DNA of 30,645 nt, from the NCBI GenBank assembly GCA_044448905.1, contig JBIOHJ010000021.1, positions 1-30,645 of the forward strand, in the 5' to 3' direction. This DNA comes from JBIOHJ01 sp044448905 (lineage in GTDB: Bacteria > Bacteroidota > Bacteroidia > AKYH767-A > OLB10). The notes beneath the pieces are model-generated. The model saw only the letters and a program-made list of their open reading frames with translations. It was not told the origin of the DNA and searched no databases. The translations under genes were made by a program, and so were the position numbers. Positions 1 through 8,751 of the stretch are shown one piece after another (within the stretch, counting starts at the first letter, position 1; the number at the start of each line of letters is the position of its first letter).

Positions 1-1395
1 ATCTCGGTTGCTACATCAGTGATGAGCTTTGAATATAAAAATCTTATCATCAACCTGCTCGATACGCCCGGTCATAAAGATTTTGCCGAAGACACCTACC
101 GCACACTCACCGCTGTAGACAGTGTGGTTCTTGTTATTGATTGTGTGAAAGGTGTGGAGCCGCAAACCGAAAGATTGATGGAAGTTTGCAGGATGCGCAA
201 TACACCGGTAATTGTTTTCATCAATAAACTAGATAGGGAAGGAAGAAATCCATTCGACCTTCTTGATGAGATTGAACAAAAACTGAATATTAAAGTGCGC
301 CCGCTGAGCTGGCCCATTAGCATGGGGTTTACTTTTAAAGGCGTTTACAATTTGTACAATCACAGCCTGTATTTATTTCATCCCAACAAAAAGGCGAGTG
401 AAGAAGATGCAGTACATATTAAAGATGTAAACGATCCTGTTCTTGACAAGCAGTTGGGAAAATATGTAGAACAGCTTCGCGAAGATGTTCACCTGATTGA
501 AGGTGTTTATGATAAGTTCGATAAGAAAAAATATTCCGATGGGCAGCTTGCTCCGGTTTTTTTTGGCAGCGCAATCAATAATTTCGGAGTAAAAGAATTA
601 TTGGATACGTTTATAGAGATCGCACCGCATCCCGCTTCACGGATTACCGAACAACGGGTAGTGGAGCCGTATGAAAAAAAGTTAACAGGCTTTGTCTTTA
701 AGATTCATGCCAACATTGACCCAAAGCACCGCGACAGAATTGCATTTTTAAGAATCTGTTCCGGGAAATTTGAACGTAGTAAATTTTATCATCATTCACG
801 ATTGGGAAAAGAATTGCGGTTTAATAATCCTTATTCATTTCTTGCCAAAGAAAAAAATGTGGTGGAAGAAGCCTATCCCGGTGATGTAATCGGGTTGTAC
901 GATACCGGCAATTTTAAAATAGGTGATTCAATTACTGAAGGAGAAGAATTGCTGTTTAAAGGAATCCCACGCTTCTCTCCCGAAATTTTTAAGGAAGTAA
1001 TCAATACCGACCCGATGAAATCAAAACAGCTCGATAAAGGAACAGAGCAATTGACTGATGAAGGCGTGGCGCAATTATTTGTCCAACCCGGTGGAAATAA
1101 AAAAATTATCGGCACGGTTGGCGAATTGCAGTTTGAAGTAATACAACACCGCTTGTTGAATGAATATGGTGCATCGTGCCGTTTTGTTCCCATGCATATT
1201 TATAAAGCGTGCTGGATAACATCGAAAGAAAAAAAGAAATTGGAAGATTTCATTCGTTTTAAAATGCACCAGGTTGTGGAAGACAAAGACAAAAATCTTG
1301 TTTACCTTGCCGAGAACAGCTGGATGCTGCACCAAATGATAAATAACAACCCGGATATTGAGTTTCATTTTACAAGCGATACGGTGAATGGGTAA
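1..1395 (+). CDS. prfC: Peptide chain release factor 3 (RF3), 5'-truncated by window edge
   Basis: This GTPase removes class I release factors from the ribosome after peptide release in the cytoplasm. The reading frame is open from base 1, so the gene starts outside the window; 464 codons are visible, and the full E. coli protein is about 529 aa, so roughly the first 65 residues with the P-loop are missing. The visible part begins in switch I (ISVATSVM), followed by the G3 motif DTPGH (visible residues 21-25) and the G4 motif NKLD (75-78). The stretch EDTYRTLTAVDSVV is typical of RF3 rather than EF-G. The C-terminal part (GTVGELQFEVIQHRL) matches the RF3 C-terminal domain. Its stop codon overlaps the start of the next gene by 8 bp (shared ATGGGTAA), so the two are probably co-transcribed. 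Identification is firm. Confidence 0.95.
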   Translation: MSVATSVMSFEYKNLIINLLDTPGHKDFAEDTYRTLTAVDSVVLVIDCVKGVEPQTERLMEVCRMRNTPVIVFINKLDREGRNPFDLLDEIEQKLNIKVRPLSWPISMGFTFKGVYNLYNHSLYLFHPNKKASEEDAVHIKDVNDPVLDKQLGKYVEQLREDVHLIEGVYDKFDKKKYSDGQLAPVFFGSAINNFGVKELLDTFIEIAPHPASRITEQRVVEPYEKKLTGFVFKIHANIDPKHRDRIAFLRICSGKFERSKFYHHSRLGKELRFNNPYSFLAKEKNVVEEAYPGDVIGLYDTGNFKIGDSITEGEELLFKGIPRFSPEIFKEVINTDPMKSKQLDKGTEQLTDEGVAQLFVQPGGNKKIIGTVGELQFEVIQHRLLNEYGASCRFVPMHIYKACWITSKEKKKLEDFIRFKMHQVVEDKDKNLVYLAENSWMLHQMINNNPDIEFHFTSDTVNG

Positions 1396-2626
1396 TCATT
1401 CAATAACCATTATCGGTGCGGGACCGGCAGGTGCTACTGCTTCGCTTTTCCTGGCTAAAGAAAAAATTCCTCATACAATAATTGACAAAGCGTTTTTCCC
1501 GAGAGATAAAGTGTGCGGTGATGCGTTAAGTGGTAAGGTGTTGCCGATTCTTAAAAAAATAAATCCGACTTTTCTTGAGGAAATTGCGAATGACAAAGAA
1601 ACCGTCTTGGGAAGCTTCGGAATTAAATTCGCTGCGCCCAACGGAAAAAGCATTGACATTCCATTTAAAAGTGTAACGAGCAAAGTAGCTTACGCACCGG
1701 GATTTATTTCGAAGCGAATCGACTTTGATAATTTTCTTATTTCTAAAATAGATAAACAATATGCTGAGTTTTTACAAGGGACTGAGTTGATTGACTTCAT
1801 TCAAAAAGGTAATGGAATTGAGTTGAGAGTTAATTGTAATGGTGAGGAGAAAATGATTTCTTCAAAACTTGTTATTTGTTGTGATGGTGACCGTTCGGTG
1901 ATTGCAAAAAAAGCGGGAGGAAAAATTGTGGAGGATAAGCATTACTGCGGGGGCATTCGTGCTTATTATAAAAATGTTTCGGGAATGCATGAACAGAATT
2001 ATGTCGAGCTGCATTTTATTAAAGAATTATTACCGGGATATTTCTGGATTTTTCCCCTACCAAACGGAATGACAAATGTGGGAGCCGGAATGTTGTCGGA
2101 GAGCTTAAGCAAAAAGAAAGTAAACCTTCGCGAAGCTATGCTGAAAGCAATTGCAGAAAATGCTACAATTAAAAACCGGTTTGCAAATGCAGAACTGGTC
2201 GGAAAAATCGTTGGATGGGGTTTGCCCCTTGGTTCTAAGAAAAGAAAAATTTCCGGTGAACGATTTATGTTGTGTGGAGATGCTGCTTCGCTGATTGATC
2301 CATTTACAGGAGAAGGAATCAGTAATGCAATGTACTGCGGAATGGTTGCTGCTGAAACTGCAAAAGAATCCCTGAATCAAAATCGTTTTGATTCAGAATT
2401 TTTAAAAAAGTATGATGAAAACATTTACAACCGCCTGTGGAGTGAGCTGAAATTATCTCACACGCTTCAAAAACTTTGCAACTATCCCCGGCTTTTTAAT
2501 TTTGTAGTGAACAAAGCAGAGCGGAATCAAACTTTCCGCGAAACTATTTCATGCATGTTTGATGACCTGGATTTGAGAGAGAAACTCAGAAAGCCTTCTT
2601 TTTATTTTAAGCTTCTGTTTGATTGA
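1388..2626 (+). CDS. Geranylgeranyl reductase family FAD-dependent oxidoreductase
   Basis: This 412-aa flavoprotein belongs to the geranylgeranyl reductase/PHBH-like superfamily, which reduces isoprenoid double bonds or hydroxylates aromatic substrates. Seen: an N-terminal Rossmann dinucleotide fold with GxGxxG at residues 10-15 (GAGPAG); the family signature PRDKVCGD around 38-45; and the second FAD contact LCGDAASLIDPFTGEGI at 295-311, where GD binds the ribityl chain. Length is normal for the family. The start ATG lies inside the stop of prfC (8-bp overlap). A short hairpin follows its stop codon. Neighbours do not reveal the substrate; in Bacteroidota such proteins may act on menaquinone or lipid isoprenoids, but that is inference. 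The family call is firm and the substrate unknown. Confidence 0.88.
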   Translation: MGNHSITIIGAGPAGATASLFLAKEKIPHTIIDKAFFPRDKVCGDALSGKVLPILKKINPTFLEEIANDKETVLGSFGIKFAAPNGKSIDIPFKSVTSKVAYAPGFISKRIDFDNFLISKIDKQYAEFLQGTELIDFIQKGNGIELRVNCNGEEKMISSKLVICCDGDRSVIAKKAGGKIVEDKHYCGGIRAYYKNVSGMHEQNYVELHFIKELLPGYFWIFPLPNGMTNVGAGMLSESLSKKKVNLREAMLKAIAENATIKNRFANAELVGKIVGWGLPLGSKKRKISGERFMLCGDAASLIDPFTGEGISNAMYCGMVAAETAKESLNQNRFDSEFLKKYDENIYNRLWSELKLSHTLQKLCNYPRLFNFVVNKAERNQTFRETISCMFDDLDLREKLRKPSFYFKLLFD

Positions 2627-2647
2627 GGAGGTAACGATGCACCTCCT
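2626..2647 (+). terminator. Short hairpin after the flavoprotein gene
   Basis: AGGAGGT (2626-2632) and ACCTCCT (2641-2647) form a perfect 7-bp stem with an 8-nt loop, starting in the stop codon. Only three T residues follow, so as an intrinsic terminator it is weak. It abuts the -33 element of the next promoter. Confidence 0.4.
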
Positions 2648-2677
2648 TTGACTGAATTTATAATGTAGTTACCTTTG
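2647..2677 (+). promoter_or_regulatory. Bacteroidota-type promoter for the rhomboid gene
   Basis: TTTG at 2647-2650 and TACCTTTG at 2670-2677 are separated by 19 bp, matching the Bacteroidetes sigma-ABfr consensus (TTTG, about 19 bp, TAnnTTTG). The predicted transcript would start about 14 nt before the ATG at 2698. This is the best-supported promoter in the window. Confidence 0.65.
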
Positions 2678-2697
2678 AAATCGTTTTTGAAAAAAAT

Positions 2698-3303
2698 ATG
2701 ACCATCAAGATTATTATTGTTACAGTTCTTGTTTCGATTCTTGCTTTTAGAAATCACCAGCTGATGGGAAAATTAATTTTTAATCCCTATATGATTTCAC
2801 ACCGAAAGGAATGGTTTCGCTTTATCAGCAGCGGATTTATTCATGCCGACATGATTCATTTATTTGTAAACATGTACGTGCTTTACGTTTTTGGCGGAAT
2901 GGTTGAAAATTTTTATTCGGAAGCCTTTGATGAAAAATCTGTACTTTATTTTATCCTGTTATATATCGGTTCTTTGATTGTTTCAATCATGCCAAGCTAT
3001 AACAAGCATAAAGAAAATTATCTCTATAACGCACTGGGGGCTTCAGGAGCTGTTTCGGCTGTACTCTTTGCGTTTATACTTTTTCAGCCGTTAACCCCGC
3101 TTTATTTTTTCGGAGTGATAAAGCTGCCGGGCATTGTAATGGGAATTGCCTATTTGTTTTTTGAATATTACATGGGTAAAAAAGGTGGTGATAATATAAA
3201 TCACGATGCGCATTTCTGGGGAGCAGTATTCGGAGTGGTTTTTACAATTGGGTTAAAACCATCTATTGCCATGCATTTTATCGAGCAGTTAAGGGCATTT
3301 TGA
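2698..3303 (+). CDS. Rhomboid family intramembrane serine protease
   Basis: This inner-membrane protease of 201 aa is close to the minimal rhomboid core of six membrane segments. Seen: the HxxxN motif (H54-LFV-N58) in helix 2, the catalytic serine in GASG (G114-A-S116-G117), and the catalytic histidine H172 in AHFWGAVFG of the last helix. Hydrophobic segments occur near 2-17, 45-70, 82-98, 112-130, 133-156 and 168-187. It would cleave transmembrane substrates; none can be named. It has its own promoter match upstream. Its stop (TGA 3301-3303) is one base before the ATG of the aminotransferase, so the two form a tight two-gene unit. Catalytic residues are all present, so it is likely active. 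Confidence 0.9.
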   Translation: MTIKIIIVTVLVSILAFRNHQLMGKLIFNPYMISHRKEWFRFISSGFIHADMIHLFVNMYVLYVFGGMVENFYSEAFDEKSVLYFILLYIGSLIVSIMPSYNKHKENYLYNALGASGAVSAVLFAFILFQPLTPLYFFGVIKLPGIVMGIAYLFFEYYMGKKGGDNINHDAHFWGAVFGVVFTIGLKPSIAMHFIEQLRAF

Positions 3304-3304
3304 T

Positions 3305-4147
3305 ATGAAGATGTTTGTAAATATTAACGGCAAAATAATTTCAGCCGGAACCCCTGTGTTAAAAACAAGCAATCGTGCATTTTGCTATGGCGATGGATTG
3401 TTTGAAACTATTCGATGGCATAATCAGAAGATTCTCTTTTTTAACGATCATCTCAATCGTTTACTCAACGGAATGAAATTTCTGAAAATGGAAATTCCTA
3501 AAAACTTCTCTGCTGATTTTTTCAAAAAACAAGTTGCACAGTTAATTTCAAAAAATAATATTGATGGCGATGCGAGATTGCGATTGCAGGTTTATCGTAA
3601 CCAAGGAGGTTACTACACTCCAAAAGATAATTCTGTCAGCTATGCTATCAGTGCTGAAAAGCTGAATTCGCACAACTATGTATTAAACAAAAAAGGATTG
3701 CGAGTTGGAGTATTTAATGAATTAGCAAAATCAATAAACCAGCTTTCAAACTATAAAACATGCAGCAGTATAATTTATACGCTTGCGGGGATTTATACAG
3801 TTGAAAATAAACTTGACGACTCTCTGATTCTAAATACCAATGGCAACATCGTTGATGCAATTAGTTCAAATATTTTTTTTGTAATAGAAAATAAAATTTT
3901 TACTCCTCCCCTTTCTGACGGATGCGTTGATGGCGTGATGCGAAAAAATATTTTACGGATTCTAAAAAAAGAAAAAATTACTTTTCAGGAAAAATATTTA
4001 TCTGAAGAAGATTTGTTAAACGCCAATGAACTTTTTTTTACCAATGCTATTCAGGGAATACAATGGGTCGGAAAATTCAGTGGCAAGACATATAAAAATA
4101 AAATTTCAAAATCAATTTACAAAAAGCTTTTACAACTTGTCGGATAA
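3305..4147 (+). CDS. Class IV PLP-dependent aminotransferase / aminodeoxychorismate lyase-like protein
   Basis: This 280-aa cytoplasmic fold-type IV PLP enzyme belongs to the family of branched-chain aminotransferase (IlvE), D-amino acid aminotransferase and 4-amino-4-deoxychorismate lyase (PabC). Seen: N-terminal NRAFCYGDGLFETIR (residues 23-37), typical of the family; K151 in SNYKTCSS, spaced 20 residues before DDSL exactly as the PLP lysine is spaced before its DEAL motif in E. coli PabC (compared from memory); and the C-terminal FFTNAIQGI cofactor-binding region (about 239-247). The GDGLFETIR start and the size favour a PabC-like role in folate synthesis, but IlvE-like activity cannot be excluded. 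It follows the rhomboid gene by one base. Its 3' end overlaps the convergent ABC-F gene by 18 bp. Confidence 0.8.
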   Translation: MKMFVNINGKIISAGTPVLKTSNRAFCYGDGLFETIRWHNQKILFFNDHLNRLLNGMKFLKMEIPKNFSADFFKKQVAQLISKNNIDGDARLRLQVYRNQGGYYTPKDNSVSYAISAEKLNSHNYVLNKKGLRVGVFNELAKSINQLSNYKTCSSIIYTLAGIYTVENKLDDSLILNTNGNIVDAISSNIFFVIENKIFTPPLSDGCVDGVMRKNILRILKKEKITFQEKYLSEEDLLNANELFFTNAIQGIQWVGKFSGKTYKNKISKSIYKKLLQLVG

Positions 4148-6013
4148 GGCCAACCAAAGGTCGGTTTTGGTTTCTATCATCTTTAATGTTTCATTATACT
4201 TAACAGAACACTTGTGAAGTTCATCATGAAGTAAATTTCCGTTATTCATTTTTTCAATTAAATCCCTTTTCAAATTTTCAAGCTCAGCCAATTCTTTTTC
4301 CAGCTTTTCAAACTCAATCTTCTCCTTATAAGTCAACCCCTTTTTTATAATATCCCCGGCTTTTGGCTTTTGATTTTTGACTTTCTTCTCTTCCCTGCTT
4401 TCTTCCCCCTGCCTCCTGTCGCTTTCCCCCAGCTCATTCCTGTAATCAGAATAATTTCCATGTATGTCTCTTATTTTCCCTTCTCCTTCAAAAACAAAAA
4501 CATGATCAACCAGGCGGTCCATAAAATAACGATCGTGGGTAACCATTAGGATGCAGCCTGAATAATCGAGCAAAAACTCTTCAAGAATATTCAGCGTAAC
4601 AATATCTAGGTCATTTGTGGGCTCATCCAGAATTAAAAAATTGGGATTCTTAACAAGAATTGTCATCAGGTACAACCTTCTTTTTTCTCCACCGCTTAAT
4701 TTCGAAACATAGGTTTGCTGCCTTGAAGGAGGGAAATTAAAATAATTTAAAAATTGCGAAACGGGTAACCATTTTCCTTTTCCTTTCCCGATTTCAACAT
4801 ACTCGGCAATTTCTTTAACCACATCAATTACCCGTTTGTCTTCCTTCAATTGAATTCCATCCTGCGAATAATAACCAAATGAAATGGTCTCACCTTGTCG
4901 TATTTTTCCTTTATCTGGTTTTACAAAACCCATTATCATATTGAGTAAAGTTGATTTACCCACACCGTTTTTACCAATAACACCCACCTTCTCTCCTCGC
5001 TTAAATGTGTAATTAAAATTTTCTACCAGTTTTTTTTCAGAATACGATTTGCATACATATTCCATCTCAAGAATTTTACTTCCCATTCGCTGCATCTGCA
5101 TAGTAAGATTCAGCTTGTTCTCAATTTGCCTGGCTGTTGCTTTTTCTTCCACATCATAAAACGAATCAATGCGCGCTTTTTGTTTTGTGGTTCGTGCTTT
5201 GGGCTGCCTTCTCATCCATTCCAATTCTCTCCGGTAAATATTTTTTGCTTTTTCTGTTTCACTTCTCTGCTGGTATTCGCGCTCGTGTTTTTTTTCAAGG
5301 AAATAAGCATAATTACCGGTGTAGGTATAAAGCGTACCATTATCTAATTCCGCAATGGTGCCGCAAACTTTATCCAGGAAATAACGGTCGTGGGTTACGA
5401 GCAAAACAGTTTTGTTCAATGAAATTAAATAATTCTCCAGCCACTCAATCATATCGAGATCGAGATGGTTGGTAGGTTCATCGAGCAATAGAATATCAGG
5501 CTCTTCAACTAAAAGCCGGGCAAGCGCAATCCGTTTTTTTTGCCCGCCTGAAAACTGCTTAATTTGTTTTTCCAAATCATGAATGCCAAGCTTGCCAAGA
5601 ATCTCGTGCGCCTTGTGCTCATAATTCCATGCATGGAGCGAATCAATTTTATCTGTAAGCCTCTGCAATAATTTCTGATCGGCATTTTCACCTGCCTCAA
5701 TACATTTTTCATATTCGCCCAATACATGCAGCACCGGGTGATCTTTTTTAAAAATACAGTCTGTTACAGTGGACTCGGCATCAAACTCAACCTGCTGTTC
5801 AAGGTAACCAATGCTGATTCCATTGCGCATAGTTACTGTTCCCGAATCAGGTGATTCTTTTCCGGAAAGTATTTTTAATAATGTCGTCTTACCACTACCG
5901 TTAGCCGCAATCAGTGCCATCTTCTGATTTGCGGCAAGTGAAATACTTAAATTTTTAAAAAGGGGAGTTTCGTTAAAAGCTTTGCTGAGCGATTCGGCAG
6001 TGAGATAATTCAT
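4130..6013 (-). CDS. ABC-F family ATP-binding protein (Uup-like)
   Basis: This 627-aa soluble protein has two ABC ATPase domains and no membrane segment, typical of the ribosome-acting ABC-F group. Domain 1: Walker A AANGSGKTT (36-44), signature FSGGQKK (154-160), Walker B LLLDEP (175-180). An interdomain linker (about 240-310, rich in Arg, Lys and Glu) corresponds to the P-site tRNA-interaction motif. Domain 2: Walker A GKNGVGKST (347-355), signature LSGGEKR (439-445), Walker B ILDEPTNDLD (461-470). The C-terminal 545-627 is charged and predicted coiled coil, as in Uup. ABC-F proteins resolve stalled ribosomes or give antibiotic resistance; the Uup-type tail suggests a housekeeping role. It lies downstream of osmC on the same strand, separated by a long imperfect hairpin that probably terminates osmC. 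Confidence 0.9.
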   Translation of the reverse strand: MNYLTAESLSKAFNETPLFKNLSISLAANQKMALIAANGSGKTTLLKILSGKESPDSGTVTMRNGISIGYLEQQVEFDAESTVTDCIFKKDHPVLHVLGEYEKCIEAGENADQKLLQRLTDKIDSLHAWNYEHKAHEILGKLGIHDLEKQIKQFSGGQKKRIALARLLVEEPDILLLDEPTNHLDLDMIEWLENYLISLNKTVLLVTHDRYFLDKVCGTIAELDNGTLYTYTGNYAYFLEKKHEREYQQRSETEKAKNIYRRELEWMRRQPKARTTKQKARIDSFYDVEEKATARQIENKLNLTMQMQRMGSKILEMEYVCKSYSEKKLVENFNYTFKRGEKVGVIGKNGVGKSTLLNMIMGFVKPDKGKIRQGETISFGYYSQDGIQLKEDKRVIDVVKEIAEYVEIGKGKGKWLPVSQFLNYFNFPPSRQQTYVSKLSGGEKRRLYLMTILVKNPNFLILDEPTNDLDIVTLNILEEFLLDYSGCILMVTHDRYFMDRLVDHVFVFEGEGKIRDIHGNYSDYRNELGESDRRQGEESREEKKVKNQKPKAGDIIKKGLTYKEKIEFEKLEKELAELENLKRDLIEKMNNGNLLHDELHKCSVKYNETLKMIETKTDLWLALSDKL

Positions 6014-6029
6014 CGGGAAAAATTTAAGG

Positions 6030-6082
6030 TTTACGGTCTACGGTTTTTTCCAACTGGAAACTGCAAACCGTAAACTTCAAAC
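6030..6082. repeat. Heptad-periodic inverted repeat between osmC and the ABC-F gene
   Basis: Plus-strand GTTTACGGT (6030-6038) is mirrored by ACCGTAAAC (6067-6075). The right half has 7-bp periodicity (AACTGGA, AACTGCA, AACCGTA, AACTTCA from 6054). Read on the minus strand, the stem is followed by CCTTAAATTTTTC, so it may be the osmC terminator as well as part of the ABC-F leader. It shares its AAACCGTAAAC core with tracts at 6490-6524, 6602-6630 and 24233-24255. Confidence 0.6.
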
Positions 6083-6487
6083 CAGCGAAGCTTCGAGCGT
6101 AATTGCCACACTCAATGCTTTCGAAACCGGGCAGGTTGCTTTGGCTTCATTGGCGCATTCCTGGAATTTTTCATTGGTAATGCCCGGAACTTTTGCTTTT
6201 AAAACAAGATGCGAGCTGTCAATTGTACCGTTATCAATATTGACGGTGCAGGATGTTTCAATCATTTCGGGAGTAAAACCGGCAGTGCCTAAAATAAAAC
6301 TAAGCTTCATGCTGAAACAACCGGCATGTGCTGCTGCCAGGAGCTCTTCGGGGTTTGTGCCAGTGCCTTCGGCAAAACGGGAGCTCCATGAATAAGGGCT
6401 TTTATCTAATAATTTGGTTGGAGTAGTAAGGTGTCCGCTGCCTTCTTTTCCTGAGCCGTTCCAAACGGCAGTTGATGTGCGTTTCAT
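6077..6487 (-). CDS. osmC: OsmC family peroxiredoxin
   Basis: This 136-aa cytoplasmic thiol peroxidase reduces organic hydroperoxides. Seen: the OsmC core SSRFAEGTGTNPEELLAAA (residues 35-53), peroxidatic C57 in AAHAGCFSM and resolving C119 in ATCPVSKAL; both cysteines are at the expected places. Length matches the family (about 140 aa). The frame is open 57 bp further upstream to another ATG at 6544, but I chose 6487: the protein there starts MKRTSTAVW as in OsmC homologues, the extra residues would be encoded by a repeated heptamer tract, and a -7-like TAACTTTG sits at 6549-6542. It is divergent from the thioesterase gene. Confidence 0.92.
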   Translation of the reverse strand: MKRTSTAVWNGSGKEGSGHLTTPTKLLDKSPYSWSSRFAEGTGTNPEELLAAAHAGCFSMKLSFILGTAGFTPEMIETSCTVNIDNGTIDSSHLVLKAKVPGITNEKFQECANEAKATCPVSKALSVAITLEASLV

Positions 6488-6489
6488 AG

Positions 6490-6524
6490 TTGTTAGTTTC
6501 CGGTTTTCAGTTTTTAGTTTACTG
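6490..6524 (-). repeat. Heptanucleotide tract in osmC leader
   Basis: On the minus strand five 7-bp units lead to the start codon: CAGTAAA, CTAAAAA, CTGAAAA, CCGGAAA, CTAACAA, then CT and the ATG. The pattern is the same as before the divergent thioesterase gene. Confidence 0.7.
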
Positions 6525-6541
6525 TTAAAAAAATAATTGCT

Positions 6542-6549
6542 CAAAGTTA
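6542..6549 (-). promoter_or_regulatory. -7-like box (TAACTTTG) for osmC
   Basis: Plus-strand CAAAGTTA reads TAACTTTG on the minus strand, a full match to TAnnTTTG, about 55 bp before the chosen osmC start. No TTTG is found at the proper -33 spacing. The same octamer lies before the serine hydrolase gene (16628-16635). Confidence 0.4.
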
Positions 6550-6601
6550 ATCCAATTTCAGAACTTTGGCACTCAAAAAATTTACAAACCCCTTACATCA
6601 A

Positions 6602-6630
6602 CTGTAAACTGAAAACCGTAAACTGTAAAC
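6602..6630 (+). repeat. Heptanucleotide tract in thioesterase leader
   Basis: Units CTGTAAA, CTGAAAA, CCGTAAA, CTGTAAA follow each other without gaps from 6602 to 6629, ending 16 bp before the ATG at 6646. It mirrors the osmC leader tract across the divergent intergenic region. Confidence 0.75.
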
Positions 6631-6645
6631 ATTTTAAACATCTCT

Positions 6646-7044
6646 ATGAGACAATCCATAACTCCCATTCAAATTCGTTTTTGCGATGTGGATAAAATGA
6701 ATCATGTGAACAACGCAGTTTACCTTTCCTATCTTGAACTGGCACGACTGAATTATTTTAAAGAAGTGTCCGCGAAAATTGACTGGTATAGTGTTGGAGT
6801 TATTTTTGCGCGCATGGAAATTGATTACCGCATCCCGGTTATGCTGAACGATAAAATTTTTGTTAAAACACATTGCAGCCGTATCGGGAATAAAAGCTTT
6901 AATCTTACCTACTCCATGTATAAAATTGAAAATGATAAAGAGATTGAAGTGGCAACAGCAAATTCTGTGCAGGTATGTTACGATTATAAATTAAATAAAA
7001 GCAAGGAACTACCCAAAGAGTGGAGAAAATGGCTTGAACTTTAA
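6646..7044 (+). CDS. Acyl-CoA thioesterase, hotdog fold (4HBT/YbgC-like)
   Basis: This 132-aa cytoplasmic protein has the size and sequence of single-hotdog thioesterases that hydrolyse acyl-CoA or aryl-CoA thioesters. Seen: RFCDVDKMNHVNNAVYLSYLE near the N-terminus (residues 11-31), where D16 occupies the position of the catalytic Asp of the 4-hydroxybenzoyl-CoA thioesterase and YbgC families, followed by HVNN typical of the FadM/YbgC branch. The rest alternates beta strands as expected. The substrate cannot be told from context. It is divergent from osmC and its stop is 8 bp from the stop of the convergent T9SS gene. Confidence 0.82.
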   Translation: MRQSITPIQIRFCDVDKMNHVNNAVYLSYLELARLNYFKEVSAKIDWYSVGVIFARMEIDYRIPVMLNDKIFVKTHCSRIGNKSFNLTYSMYKIENDKEIEVATANSVQVCYDYKLNKSKELPKEWRKWLEL

Positions 7045-7052
7045 ATTGTCTT

Positions 7053-8624
7053 TCACTGCTTCACAATCTTCCTCACACTCCGCTCACCATCGGCAATAAT
7101 TTCAAGAAAATAAATTCCGGGGTTAACACTTAGAAAAATTTCTTTAGCCGAAACATTAAAAACAACTTCCTCCATCACCTTTTCTCCAAGCACATTGTAA
7201 ATTTCAATTGCTCCTTTATTAATAATGTGGGGAAAGGTGATGGTGAAATTATTGGTGGCGGGGTTGGGGGAAAGGGTAATTGGAAAATTGAAATTGGAAT
7301 ATGAGGAAATACCAACCGTTGTGCAAAGAGTTGTAACTGTGCCACCGCTTCCAACTATTGCAGTAAGGTTTGTTATTATGCCACCCGAAGAAACTATAGT
7401 TGCCGGGCTTGTTACTTGTGTTGCCGGTGTAAATACAATTGTTGCTGTATTCCCCTGGTTGCATCCGCTGTTTCCGTTAGCATCGGTCTTGATTAAATAA
7501 AAATCAAATAGGCCAGCACCGAAAGCACCGCTAACTCCTGCAATAATATAGCCTCCATCTGCTGTTTGCATCACAGAATTTCCATAATTATAACTTGTTC
7601 CACCAAAGGTCCTTGTCCATAAGGTGTCACCATTAACATCAGTTTTAATTAAATAAATATCCTCATTCCCGATGAAACTATCTGTATATCCTGTAATAAT
7701 ATATCCTCCATCATTGGTTTGTCGAAATGAATATCCACGGCTATCGTTAACTCCAGCATTATAGGCTTTTGACCATAAAGTGTCTCCGCTTGCATTCGTT
7801 TTAATTAAATAAACATTTTCATTGCCATTACCAAAGCTATTTGTCCATCCTGCAATCATATATCCTCCATCATTGGTCTGTTGAACTGCCAAACCATATT
7901 CGTTTCCCGTACCACCAAAAGTTTTTGCCCATAAGACATTTCCATCAGAATCGGTTTTAACTAAATAAATATCGTTTAAAGTCCCGCTAAAATTATCTGA
8001 ATACCCTATAATAATATATCCCCCATCTGTAGTTTGCATAACGGAAAGCCCTGTCTCACTTCCTGTTCCTCCAATGGTTTTTGTCCATGAAGTATCTCCA
8101 TTGGCATTGGTCTTAATTAAGTAAACATCATAAGGGCCTGCACTGAAACTATTAGTATGTCCTGTAATAATATATCCTCCATCTAAAGTCTGTTGAACAG
8201 AAGTTCCAAAATTATAACTTACTCCTGCTCCACCAATGCTTTTACTCCACAAGGCATTTCCATTAGCATCGGTTTTGATTAAATAAACATCAGAATAGCC
8301 CGAATAATTTGTGTAACCTGTAACAATATATCCTCCATCCGAAGTTTGTTCAACAAAATTTCCAAAATCATCACCCCCACCGCCAAAGGTTTTTGTCCAT
8401 AAAGTATCTCCTATAGAATCAGTTTTGATTAAATAAATATCTTCATTACTTGGACCTGAACTGTTACGAACTCCAACAATAATATAACCCCCATCTGTAG
8501 TTTGTCTAACCAGATTTGCCATATCACTGCCAAATGTTCCATACACTTTTTGAAAAGTAATTTGCTGGGCAACTGAATTGCCGATTGAACTAATCAAAAA
8601 AGCCAGGATGTAAATGTTTTTCAT
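7053..8624 (-). CDS. Secreted seven-repeat protein with T9SS sorting domain
   Basis: This 523-aa exported protein has a signal peptide (residues 1-20, ending SVAQ), then seven tandem repeats of about 50 residues, each with the pattern LWxKxxGGxxxD, QTxDGGYIIxGxT and DxYLIKTDxNGD. The repeats probably form a seven-bladed beta-propeller. A short Thr/Val-rich linker follows, then a C-terminal Por sorting domain (LSPNPATNNFTITF, about residue 450 on; final KIVKQ). Such tails are removed as T9SS exports the protein and attaches it to the cell surface. No catalytic motif is visible; a role in adhesion or surface structure is only a guess. Its convergent neighbour ends 8 bp away. Confidence 0.85.
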   Translation of the reverse strand: MKNIYILAFLISSIGNSVAQQITFQKVYGTFGSDMANLVRQTTDGGYIIVGVRNSSGPSNEDIYLIKTDSIGDTLWTKTFGGGGDDFGNFVEQTSDGGYIVTGYTNYSGYSDVYLIKTDANGNALWSKSIGGAGVSYNFGTSVQQTLDGGYIITGHTNSFSAGPYDVYLIKTNANGDTSWTKTIGGTGSETGLSVMQTTDGGYIIIGYSDNFSGTLNDIYLVKTDSDGNVLWAKTFGGTGNEYGLAVQQTNDGGYMIAGWTNSFGNGNENVYLIKTNASGDTLWSKAYNAGVNDSRGYSFRQTNDGGYIITGYTDSFIGNEDIYLIKTDVNGDTLWTRTFGGTSYNYGNSVMQTADGGYIIAGVSGAFGAGLFDFYLIKTDANGNSGCNQGNTATIVFTPATQVTSPATIVSSGGIITNLTAIVGSGGTVTTLCTTVGISSYSNFNFPITLSPNPATNNFTITFPHIINKGAIEIYNVLGEKVMEEVVFNVSAKEIFLSVNPGIYFLEIIADGERSVRKIVKQ

Positions 8625-8723
8625 GAAACGAAGATAAAGAATGTTTCCATTTCCAATAGGCTTCTTTTAAAAACCTTGTAATAACTTATTCAGTTCTGCA
8701 TAATATTTTTAAGTAATACGCAG

Positions 8724-8731
8724 TAATTTTG
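8724..8731 (+). promoter_or_regulatory. -7-like box (TAATTTTG) before the small gene at 8752
   Basis: TAATTTTG matches TAnnTTTG and lies 20 bp before the ATG at 8752. The -33 element is not clear (TTCTG at 8694 is somewhat too far upstream). Confidence 0.4.
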
Positions 8732-8751
8732 TACTAATAGTGTAATACCCC

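Noticed and set aside
2626..2632. AGGAGGT as a Shine-Dalgarno sequence
   Set aside because: No start codon lies 5-10 bp downstream in a long frame; it is one arm of a hairpin, and this phylum rarely uses Shine-Dalgarno sites.
6488..6544. Longer OsmC with start at 6544
   Set aside because: The extra 19 residues are encoded by a heptamer tract also found before other genes, and homologues begin at MKRTST-like sequence.
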